DNA of 17,938 nucleotides from Acidobacteriota bacterium (GTDB lineage Bacteria; Acidobacteriota; Terriglobia; Acidiferrales; 2-02-FULL-67-57). Positions within the stretch are counted from its first letter, which is position 1; the number at the start of each line of letters is the position of its first letter. Position numbers and translations under genes: made by a program. The stretch spans positions 1 to 17,938 of the forward strand of contig JACPRL010000124.1 of the NCBI GenBank assembly GCA_016189965.1, written 5' to 3'. Under the pieces are notes generated by a model, which was not told the DNA's origin, did no database searches, and worked only from the letters and a program-made list of their open reading frames with translations. Positions 5,496 to 12,012 of the stretch are shown here, one piece after another.

Positions 5496-6640
5496 TTAGC
5501 CGAGAACTCATCATCGAGGACAGGCGGCTGGGGCCGATTGCCGCCAAGGTGCTGGCGGGCGAGCGCCTCAGCTACGAGGACGGCATCGCGCTCTACCGCA
5601 CCAACGACCTGCTGGCGCTGGGCTGGCTGGCCAACCACGTGCGCGAGCAGAAGAACGGGAACGTCTGCTACTTCAACGTCAACCGCCACTTGAACCCGAC
5701 CAACGTCTGCGTGGCCCACTGCCGGCTGTGCGCCTTCGGCCGCGACCCGGACGCCCCCGGCGCCTACACGATGGCCATCGAAGAAGCCGTCGAGCGCGCC
5801 GCCAGCGGCTACGACGAATCGGTCACCGAGTTCCACATCGTGGGCGGGCTGCACCCCACCCTGCCCTTCGACTACTACCTCGACCTGCTGCGCGCGCTCA
5901 AGCAGCGCTTCCCGCAGGTCCACCTGAAGGCGTTCACGATGGTCGAGGTGGCCTACCTGGCCAAAATCGCCCAGCTCTCGGTGCGCGAGACGCTCCTGAA
6001 GCTCAAGGAGGCGGGCCTCGACTCCCACCCCGGCGGCGGAGCGGAGTTTTTCCACCCCCGCGTCCGCAAAGTGATCTGCGACCACAAAATCTCCGGCGAG
6101 ATGTGGCTGCGCATCGCGCGCACGGCGCACGAGCTCGGCCTGCACTCGAACGCCACCATGCTCTACGGCCACATCGAGACGGAAGAAGAGCGCGTCGACC
6201 ACCTGCTCAAGCTCCGCGCGCTCCAGGACGAGACGCGCGGCCTGGTCTGCTTCATCCCGCTCGCCTTCCACCCCGCCAATACGGCGCTCGCCCACCTCCC
6301 GCCCACCACCGGCATGCTCGACCTCAAAAACATCGCCGTGAGCCGCCTGCTGCTCGACAACCTCCCCCACGTCAAGGCCTACTGGATCATGCTCACCCCG
6401 CCCATCGCCCAGGTGGCCTTGCGCTTCGGCGCCGACGACATTGACGGGACGGTGATCGAGGAGAAGATCTACCACGACGCCGGGGCGCGCACCCCGCAGG
6501 CCTTGCGCCGCTCCGAGCTGCTGCGGCTGATCCGCGAAGCGGGCCGCGAGCCGGTGGAGCGCGACACCCTCTACCGCCCGGTGGTGCGCACGCCCGCCGG
6601 CGAGCCCCGCCTCGACACCACCCTCACCGTACACGTCTAA
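5492..6640 (+). CDS. mqnE: Aminofutalosine synthase MqnE (radical SAM)
   Basis: A radical SAM enzyme of the futalosine menaquinone pathway. It joins 3-[(1-carboxyvinyl)oxy]benzoate to the adenosyl radical from SAM, giving 6-amino-6-deoxyfutalosine. It has 382 residues, the family length. The [4Fe-4S] motif is C73-x3-C77-x2-C80 in NPTNVCVAHCRLCAFGRD. Other family signatures are NGNVCYFNVNRHLNPTN, EFHIVGGLHPTLPFDYY (SAM-binding GGxHP), LDSHPGGGAEFFHPRVR, SNATMLYGHIET, FIPLAFHPANT and WIMLTPPIAQVALRFGADD. The related MqnC (cyclic dehypoxanthine futalosine synthase) is less likely, given the HPGGGAEFF and FHPANT forms. The ATG overlaps the upstream stop (ATGA), so it is the third gene of the ubiX-mqnP-mqnE operon. 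mqnA, mqnB, mqnC and mqnD are not in the window. Confidence 0.95.
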   Translation: MISRELIIEDRRLGPIAAKVLAGERLSYEDGIALYRTNDLLALGWLANHVREQKNGNVCYFNVNRHLNPTNVCVAHCRLCAFGRDPDAPGAYTMAIEEAVERAASGYDESVTEFHIVGGLHPTLPFDYYLDLLRALKQRFPQVHLKAFTMVEVAYLAKIAQLSVRETLLKLKEAGLDSHPGGGAEFFHPRVRKVICDHKISGEMWLRIARTAHELGLHSNATMLYGHIETEEERVDHLLKLRALQDETRGLVCFIPLAFHPANTALAHLPPTTGMLDLKNIAVSRLLLDNLPHVKAYWIMLTPPIAQVALRFGADDIDGTVIEEKIYHDAGARTPQALRRSELLRLIREAGREPVERDTLYRPVVRTPAGEPRLDTTLTVHV

Positions 6641-6655
6641 GCGCTTCTCAGAGGG

Positions 6656-6684
6656 CCCCGCTCGGGGTTCCGGCTTCGGGCCGG
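6656..6684 (+). other. Two tandem GC-rich hairpins after mqnE
   Basis: CCCC-GCTC-GGGG (6656-6667) is followed by CCGGC-TTCGG-GCCGG (6670-6684). There is no T-tract, so it is at best a pausing or mRNA-end structure rather than a proven intrinsic terminator. The sequence TATACT at 6691-6696 just behind it could be the -10 of the next gene; no good -35 accompanies it. Confidence 0.4.
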
Positions 6685-6717
6685 CTCCGCTATACTCGAG
6701 CGCAAGAGCACCGCGGC

Positions 6718-8586
6718 ATGAAGGCGCGTCTCGCTGTTCTTCTTTCGCTGGCGTTGGCGGCCACTTACGTCTCCGCCGCCAAGCCGGACCGCTGGATGGA
6801 GGGGCACACGCCGCACTTTCACATCCTCAGCAATACCAAGCCCAAAGACGCCGAGCGGGCGGCGCAACAACTGGAGGAGTTCCACCATCTGCTCTCGCTG
6901 ATGTTTCCCGGCCTGCAGCTCGAGCCGCCGCTGCCGGCCATGGTGCTTCTCTTCAAGAACCGGAAGAGTTTCGAGCCCTACCTGCCGGCGGGCGCCACCG
7001 GCAAGCCGGAAAAGCTCGGCGGTTTCATGCAACCAGGCGCCGAGAGGATGCAACTGGCGGTGAATCTGGACGCCCCAGGCTCCCGAGAGGCCCTCTTCCA
7101 TGAATACATTCATCTGGTGCTGGCGCTGAATCTCGCCGACGTGCCCGTGTGGCTGAACGAAGGACTGGCGGAATTCTACGAGCAAACAGAGATCGACCGA
7201 ATGGAGTTCACCATCGGCAACTGGCAGCCCGGCTGGTGGGACCTTTTGCAACGTCACGACTTGATTCCCCTGAAGGCGCTGGTGGAAACCGACTACCACG
7301 CCCGGCCCTTCGAAAACGAGAAGCAGCGCGAACTCTTCTACGCGGAGTCCTGGCTCTTGGTGCACTACGTGATGGTGTCCGACGAAGGGCGGCGGCGGTC
7401 GCACTTCGTGCGCTTCGTCGAATTGTTGCGCCAAGGGAGCAGCCAGGAGGCTGCTTTCCGTGATTCCTTCGGCACCGACTTCCAGGGGATGGAGCGGCAG
7501 TTGCGCGACTACCTGAGCCGGCGCTCGGTGGCGTTTTTCCACGGGCGGATGACGACGGCGGCCGAAAAGCGAGCCGTAGAGTTCAGGCCCGTCGAGCCCG
7601 GCGTCGCCCAAGCCTACCTAGCCGACCTCTGGATCAACCGGGGCGACCTGGAGCGGGCCGAGCGGGCGCTGGCGCCGCTGCTCGTCGGCGGCTCAGCGCC
7701 CACGGAAGTGCTCGACCGCCTGGGACGCATTGCGCTGCGACGCCAGCAGTGGCAAGAGGCGGAGAAGTATTTCCGTCAGGCGCTGGCCGTGCGGCCTGAC
7801 GACCCCGCTCTGCGCTACCACGCCGCCTGGGCGATCAGCCAGGGGCGTCTGGGCGCGCCGGGCAACGAGTCGGCCCGGCAGGCGGCAGCCAACGAAGTCA
7901 TCGAACTCCTCGCCCCCGTCGTCGACACCTTGACACACTTTGTCAACGCCTATCCCCCGCTGGTGGAGGCGCGGCTGGCGCGCGACGACCCACCCGGGGA
8001 GCTGATTCCCTTGCTCGAGCGCGCCCGAGCCCTGGCGCCGCAGCGGCACGAGTTTGACTTTCTACTGGCCCATCTCTACCAGCGGTCGCAACGTTGGGCA
8101 GACGCCGAGCAGCTTCTCCGACAGATAGCGGCAAGGGCAACCGCAGGCGACGAGCGCGCGCAGGCCGAACGGTGGTTGCAGGAATTGCGCCAGAGGCAGA
8201 GCCGGCCGGCGGCTCGACACTCAGAAGCAGAAAGCCCAGAAAGCGCACAGCCGGCCGCGCCGCCGGCTGCCGAAGCTGTTGAACCGCCGCCGGCGCCGCC
8301 GGAGATACGCTACTTGCGAGGACGCCTGACCGAGGTGGCCTGCTCGGGCGAGGCCGCGATTCTCACCATCGAGACAGAAGGAAAGCCGAGCAAAGAGGAG
8401 CGCCTGACTCGCCTGGCTGTGCGCTCGCGCAGCCGCGTGATCGTGGCCGATCCAACTGACAGCGGGTGGAAGCTCGAATGCGGCGCAGCGGACGTGCCGG
8501 TGGCGATCAACTACCGCGTGGAGCCGCAAGAAAACAACGTGGCCGGGGTGGTGATTTCAATTGAGCTCCATCCGCCCAAACTCTAG
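6718..8586 (+). CDS. Exported HExxH (gluzincin-like) protein with TPR repeats
   Basis: A 622-residue protein with a signal peptide (Lys3/Arg4, then a hydrophobic core to about residue 20, VSA-AKPD as the likely cut). Residues 25-270 form a gluzincin-type metallopeptidase-like domain of the DUF1570 kind: FHEYIH holds HExxH (H128, E129, H132), and the downstream helix WLNEGLAEFYE gives the third zinc ligand candidate E148 or E152. Residues about 300-375 and 430-495 are TPR helices (AEKYFRQALAVRPDDPALRYHAAW, WADAEQLLRQIAARA). A Pro/Ala/Glu-rich linker (about 505-535) leads to a small C-terminal beta-rich domain (from about 537) with no recognised family. All zinc-binding residues are present, so it could be an active periplasmic peptidase, but no substrate can be named. 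The start ATG 6718 is set by the signal peptide; the Shine-Dalgarno is weak. Confidence 0.8.
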   Translation: MKARLAVLLSLALAATYVSAAKPDRWMEGHTPHFHILSNTKPKDAERAAQQLEEFHHLLSLMFPGLQLEPPLPAMVLLFKNRKSFEPYLPAGATGKPEKLGGFMQPGAERMQLAVNLDAPGSREALFHEYIHLVLALNLADVPVWLNEGLAEFYEQTEIDRMEFTIGNWQPGWWDLLQRHDLIPLKALVETDYHARPFENEKQRELFYAESWLLVHYVMVSDEGRRRSHFVRFVELLRQGSSQEAAFRDSFGTDFQGMERQLRDYLSRRSVAFFHGRMTTAAEKRAVEFRPVEPGVAQAYLADLWINRGDLERAERALAPLLVGGSAPTEVLDRLGRIALRRQQWQEAEKYFRQALAVRPDDPALRYHAAWAISQGRLGAPGNESARQAAANEVIELLAPVVDTLTHFVNAYPPLVEARLARDDPPGELIPLLERARALAPQRHEFDFLLAHLYQRSQRWADAEQLLRQIAARATAGDERAQAERWLQELRQRQSRPAARHSEAESPESAQPAAPPAAEAVEPPPAPPEIRYLRGRLTEVACSGEAAILTIETEGKPSKEERLTRLAVRSRSRVIVADPTDSGWKLECGAADVPVAINYRVEPQENNVAGVVISIELHPPKL

Positions 8587-8606
8587 CCGGGGTTGCCTGC
8601 TCTTTG

Positions 8607-8652
8607 ACGTGATCGCTGAGCAGGACGGTGGCGATCCCGCACAGAAAGGCCG
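8607..8652. repeat. Non-coding echo of the GT87-like gene (decayed copy or chance)
   Basis: These 46 bases align without gaps to 10865-10910 inside the GT87-like gene, with 37 identical positions and a 17-base exact core (8617-8633 equals 10875-10891). Read on the minus strand, both give an AFLxxxATVLLxxHV peptide. The rest of the 138-base gap (8587-8724) holds a candidate promoter and the ribosome binding site of the next gene and nothing else I can identify. Confidence 0.45.
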
Positions 8653-8675
8653 CTCACCGTGAACGTCGAGCGCGG

Positions 8676-8704
8676 TTGACATTCCCCGGCAACAGGGTTA
8701 GATG
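8676..8704 (+). promoter_or_regulatory. Candidate promoter of the SBP56 gene (TTGACA-N17-TAGATG)
   Basis: A perfect -35 TTGACA lies at 8676-8681, with a 17-base spacer to TAGATG at 8699-8704. The -10 is poor by consensus but resembles the TAGA-type -10s before ubiX and the beta-barrel gene. Confidence 0.4.
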
Positions 8705-8710
8705 AAGAGA

Positions 8711-8717
8711 AAGGAGG
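8711..8717 (+). promoter_or_regulatory. Strong ribosome binding site for SBP56
   Basis: AAGGAGG stands seven bases before the ATG at 8725, a near-perfect Shine-Dalgarno. Most other genes in this window lack one this strong, so high expression is plausible. Confidence 0.8.
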
Positions 8718-8724
8718 ATGTAGA

Positions 8725-10119
8725 ATGCCCTTACTCCGCCCCGACCCTACTTTTTATCCCTCGCCGAAGCTGGCGATGCAAGCGCCGCCAGAAAAGCACG
8801 CCTTTGTGGCGTTGCTCAACCCCACGTTCAAAGGCAAGCCGGACGCGCTGGCGGTGGTCGACGTCGACCCGGCATCAAAGACTTACAGCCAGGTAGTGGG
8901 CCAGCTCGACATGCCCAACGTCGGCGATGAGCTGCACCACTTCGGCTGGAACGCCTGCAGCTCCTGCCTGTGCCCCTACGCCCCGCACCCGCACACCGAG
9001 CGCCGCTACCTGATCGTGCCCGGCCTGCGCTCCTCTCGCCTCTACGTCATCGACACCAAACCCGACATCCGCAAACCGAAGATCGTCAAGATCATCGAGG
9101 CGGACGAACTGGCCGCGCGGAGCAACTACAGCCGGCCGCACACCGTGCACTGCGGGCCGGACGGCATCTTCGTCAGCGCCCTCGGCAACCCGCAGGGCGA
9201 CGGCCCCGGCGGCGTCTTCTTCATGGATGCGGAGACCTTCGACGTCCTCGGCCAGTGGGAGCTCGACCGCGGCCCGCAGCACTTCGCTTACGACTTCTGG
9301 TGGCACCTGGGCTACGACACGATGATCACCAGCGAGTGGGGCACACCCAAGATGTTCGAGAACGGGCTCGTCCCCGACGTGCTGCTCAACAGCGGCTACG
9401 GCCACAACCTCCAGTTCTGGGACCTGCGCCGGCGCAAGCACAGTCAGGTGCTCGACCTCGGCAAGGAGCACCAGCTCGTCTTCGAGCTGCGCCCGGCGCA
9501 CGACCCCACCAAGGCCTACGGGTTCGTGGGAGTTGTGATCTCCCTCAAAGACCTTTCATCCTCCATTTGGGTCTGGCATCAGTCCAGCGGCAGTTGGGCG
9601 GTCAAAAAGGTGATTGAGATTCCCGCCGAGCCCGCCGACCCAGACAAGCTGCCGCCCCTGCTGAAGGGCTTCAAGGCCGTGCCACCGCTGGTGACCGACA
9701 TCGACCTCTCTATGGACGACCGCTTTCTCTACGTCTCCTGCTGGGGTACGGGCGAGTTCATCCAGTACGACGTCTCCGACCCCTTCAGCCCCAAGAAGAC
9801 CGGCTCGCTGCACATCGGCGGCATCGTGCGGCGCGCGGCCCATCCCGGCAACCCCAAGCAGGCGCTCAACGGCGGGCCGCAGATGGTCGAAGTCAGCCGC
9901 GACGGCCGCCGGGTCTACTTCACCAACTCGCTCTACAGCACCATCGACGAGCAGTTCTACCCCGAGGGCGTTAGAGGGTGGATGGTCAAGGTGGAGACCA
10001 AGCCCGAAGGCGGGATGGCGTTCGACCCCAAGTTCTTCCTCGAGCACCCCGAGCTCCGCACCCACCAAGTGCGTCTCGAAGGGGGAGACTGCTCGACCGA
10101 CTCCTTCTGCTTCCCATGA
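8725..10119 (+). CDS. SBP56-family protein (selenium-binding protein / methanethiol oxidase)
   Basis: A 464-residue beta-propeller of the SBP56 family. Bacterial MtoX members are copper-dependent methanethiol oxidases (methanethiol to formaldehyde, H2S and H2O2). Family landmarks are MPNVGDELHHFGWNACSSC (His71, His72, Cys78, Cys81; CSSC is the conserved Cys pair), RPHTVHCGPDGIFVSALG (His139, His142), GPGGVFFMD, YDFWWHLGYDTMITSEWGTP, GYGHNLQFWDLRRRKH, DDRFLYVSCWGTGEFIQYDVSDP and the C-terminal HQVRLEGGDCSTD. These are the expected His and Cys metal or active-site positions. No export signal is visible, unlike the secreted Hyphomicrobium enzyme, so a cytoplasmic location is inferred. Cys codons, not TGA, are used throughout. 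The stop overlaps the next gene (ATGA), indicating coupling with a membrane protein. Substrate identity is unproven. Confidence 0.93.
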   Translation: MPLLRPDPTFYPSPKLAMQAPPEKHAFVALLNPTFKGKPDALAVVDVDPASKTYSQVVGQLDMPNVGDELHHFGWNACSSCLCPYAPHPHTERRYLIVPGLRSSRLYVIDTKPDIRKPKIVKIIEADELAARSNYSRPHTVHCGPDGIFVSALGNPQGDGPGGVFFMDAETFDVLGQWELDRGPQHFAYDFWWHLGYDTMITSEWGTPKMFENGLVPDVLLNSGYGHNLQFWDLRRRKHSQVLDLGKEHQLVFELRPAHDPTKAYGFVGVVISLKDLSSSIWVWHQSSGSWAVKKVIEIPAEPADPDKLPPLLKGFKAVPPLVTDIDLSMDDRFLYVSCWGTGEFIQYDVSDPFSPKKTGSLHIGGIVRRAAHPGNPKQALNGGPQMVEVSRDGRRVYFTNSLYSTIDEQFYPEGVRGWMVKVETKPEGGMAFDPKFFLEHPELRTHQVRLEGGDCSTDSFCFP

Positions 10120-10757
10120 GCGAAGGGGATTCTTGGCTCTGGGCCACGCTGGTACTCCTGGGGGCTTATCACGGGATCAACCCCGGCATGGGCTGGCTGT
10201 TCGCGGTCGCCCTGGGGATGCAGGAGAGAAACAGGCGCTCGGTGTGGCGAGCGCTGCCTCCGCTGGCTGTGGGTCACGGCCTGGCCATCGGAGCCGTGGT
10301 TGCGCTGGCGGGCCTAGCGCAGTGGGTCCTTCCTCTGGGCACGCTGAAGATCGGCGTCGCGGTCATCCTGGCCGCCTTCGGGCTCCACCGCCTGGTGCGC
10401 CACTGGCATCCGCGCGGGAGCGGGATGCTGGTGGGCTTCGGCGACCTCACCATTTGGTCGTTCCTGATGGCCTCCGCCCACGGCGCCGGCTTCATGCTGC
10501 TTCCCTTCCTGTTTCAGCTCTCGCCGCACGGAGAACACGCAGAAGTTCACCTTGCCGCCGGCGCGGCGGCCGGGGCGGGGACGGGCCTAGCCGCGGTGCT
10601 GATCCATACGGCGGGCTACCTTCTGGTCACGGGCCTGGCGGCGTGGATTATCTACACCAAGCTCGGCGTGGCCATACTGCGCAAGGCGTGGCTGAACCTG
10701 GACCTGCTCTGGGCTCTGGTATTGCTGGCCACGGCCGCACTCACGCTCGTGCTGTGA
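10116..10757 (+). CDS. His-rich polytopic membrane protein coupled to SBP56
   Basis: A 213-residue protein with about six hydrophobic helices. The start ATG 10116 overlaps the SBP56 stop (ATGA, 10116-10119). The open frame upstream of it is out of frame with SBP56 and arginine-rich, so I reject a longer start. Polar residues sit inside membrane segments: GAYHGINPGMGW (H19, N22, 17-28), AVGHGLAIGA (H54) and ASAHGAGFM (H122). A loop carries HRLVRHWH (H91, H96, H98), and a second loop, SPHGEHAEVH, has three more His (138-145). The HGxNPG form recalls the HALEPGHG-type motif of RcnA/UreH-like metal transporters, but the similarity is not strong enough to assign. A role in copper or other metal supply to SBP56, or in handling its sulfur product, is inference from coupling only. 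Its 3' end overlaps the convergent GT gene by 17 bases. Confidence 0.75.
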   Translation: MSEGDSWLWATLVLLGAYHGINPGMGWLFAVALGMQERNRRSVWRALPPLAVGHGLAIGAVVALAGLAQWVLPLGTLKIGVAVILAAFGLHRLVRHWHPRGSGMLVGFGDLTIWSFLMASAHGAGFMLLPFLFQLSPHGEHAEVHLAAGAAAGAGTGLAAVLIHTAGYLLVTGLAAWIIYTKLGVAILRKAWLNLDLLWALVLLATAALTLVL

Positions 10758-11985
10758 GACGCCCGAACCGTCCCAACAGCAGCAACGCGTAGATAGGCGC
10801 GTACTCGAGGGCGACCAGCCAAGGGTTGTAGCGCCAGAGGCCGAGGGCGGTGTAGTCAATCAACACGTGGTAGTTGAGCAGGACGGTGGCGGTCCAGAGC
10901 AGAAAAGCGGGATGGGGAAAGAAGCAGAGGAAGGGTACGAGCCAGGTGACGTACCAGGGGAAGACGCTGGGGGAGAGGAGCAGCAACGCGGCCAGCAGAA
11001 GATAGCAGGCGCGCAGCGGGTCGCCGTCTTTGCGGGCCAGGTGCAGCGCCAGCCCGAGCAGGATGCCCGCGGCGGCGCCGAAGGCCACCACCTCCTGGCC
11101 GGTGGCGGCCAGCAACAGTTCGTAGAGGCTGGCGTTGTTGCGCCAGTGGGTGGCGTAGGCGCGCAGGCCGGCGAAGAGGCTGGCGCCCGCGTCGGCGTAG
11201 GGCAGCAAAGTCGCCGCCGCCACGGCGGCGAACAGAGGAAGTCCCCACCAGCGGCCGCGCCGCAGAAAGACCGGCGCGGCGACGGCAGCAAACCACTTGG
11301 TCATAGTGGCCGCGGCCAGGGCCGCGATTGACACCGCCGTGCGCTGCCCTATAATCAAAAAGAGCGCGACGAGCAGCGCGAAGAGCGCGAGCGAGTCGTT
11401 GTGGCCGCTGGCGGCGAATTCAACCACCACCAGCGGGCTCCAAGCGTAGAGGAGGGCACGCGCCGGCGGTTGGCGGCGCGCAGCAAGCAACCCCAGCAAG
11501 ACCAGCAGCGCCCCCACGTCAAAGAGCAGGCTCAAAAACTTGAAGGCCGCCCGGCCGTCCACCGAGGCGGCGAGCCAGAACAACAGTTCGGTGAGAGGGG
11601 CGTAGGCGGTGGACCAACCCGGCCCCGGCAGCCCCTGGCGCTGCTCGGGGGCCACAAGGTAGGGGTTCTGGCCGGCGGCCTGCAACGCGCCCTCCCACTG
11701 ATAACGGTCGAGGTCGGTTGACAGCGTGGCGGGCAGTGGAAACAGCGTGGCGCGGAAGGCGAGGGCGGCCAGCAGGACGATGACCACCGCGGCGCGGCTC
11801 GATTCGCCGAGCGAGAAAATGAACCAGGCGGCGATGAAGTAAACAAGGCTGGCAAGCCAGAGGACTACCAGGACTTCGACGATGTTTTGGTCAAAAGGAT
11901 GGAACCGGTGCAGAGCGAGGAAACAGGCCTCGAGCAGTGCCGCCAGCACTCCCAGCGTCAGCAACGGCCAGAGTCGGCGACGCAT
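10741..11985 (-). CDS. GT87-like (GT-C fold) integral membrane glycosyltransferase
   Basis: A 414-residue protein with around ten hydrophobic segments. The first luminal loop carries an acidic motif, LSTDLDRYQWEG (D91, D93), and a following NPYLVAPE, as in polyprenyl-phosphate-sugar-dependent GT-C enzymes of the GT87 / alpha-mannosyltransferase kind. AYAPLTELLFWLAA (128-141) matches the family's YPP-like loop. YAWSPLVVVEFAASGHNDSLALF and LLLLSPSVFPWYVTWLVPFL are further typical segments. It probably transfers a hexose from a lipid-linked donor at the outer face of the inner membrane; donor and acceptor are unknown. It is divergent from a GT2 gene with only 27 bases between the starts, suggesting one envelope-glycan locus. 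The last 17 bases overlap the membrane-protein gene tail to tail. Confidence 0.85.
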   Translation of the reverse strand: MRRRLWPLLTLGVLAALLEACFLALHRFHPFDQNIVEVLVVLWLASLVYFIAAWFIFSLGESSRAAVVIVLLAALAFRATLFPLPATLSTDLDRYQWEGALQAAGQNPYLVAPEQRQGLPGPGWSTAYAPLTELLFWLAASVDGRAAFKFLSLLFDVGALLVLLGLLAARRQPPARALLYAWSPLVVVEFAASGHNDSLALFALLVALFLIIGQRTAVSIAALAAATMTKWFAAVAAPVFLRRGRWWGLPLFAAVAAATLLPYADAGASLFAGLRAYATHWRNNASLYELLLAATGQEVVAFGAAAGILLGLALHLARKDGDPLRACYLLLAALLLLSPSVFPWYVTWLVPFLCFFPHPAFLLWTATVLLNYHVLIDYTALGLWRYNPWLVALEYAPIYALLLLGRFGRLTARA

Positions 11986-12012
11986 CAGCGACCGGAGTAG
12001 GCTAAAGATTCG

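Noticed and set aside
5444..6634. 396-codon minus-strand frame opposite mqnE
   Set aside because: mqnE is certain; the antisense product is Val/Gly/Ala/Arg/Glu-rich without recognisable domains and has no ribosome binding site.
9978..10115. Longer start for the His-rich membrane protein
   Set aside because: This stretch is the SBP56 C-terminal coding sequence in another frame and reads as Arg-rich sequence; ATG 10116 with the ATGA overlap begins exactly before the first helix.
8725..10119. SBP56 as a selenoprotein connected to selA
   Set aside because: Its conserved cysteines are encoded by ordinary Cys codons and there is no in-frame TGA before the final stop. The name 'selenium-binding' does not imply selenocysteine.
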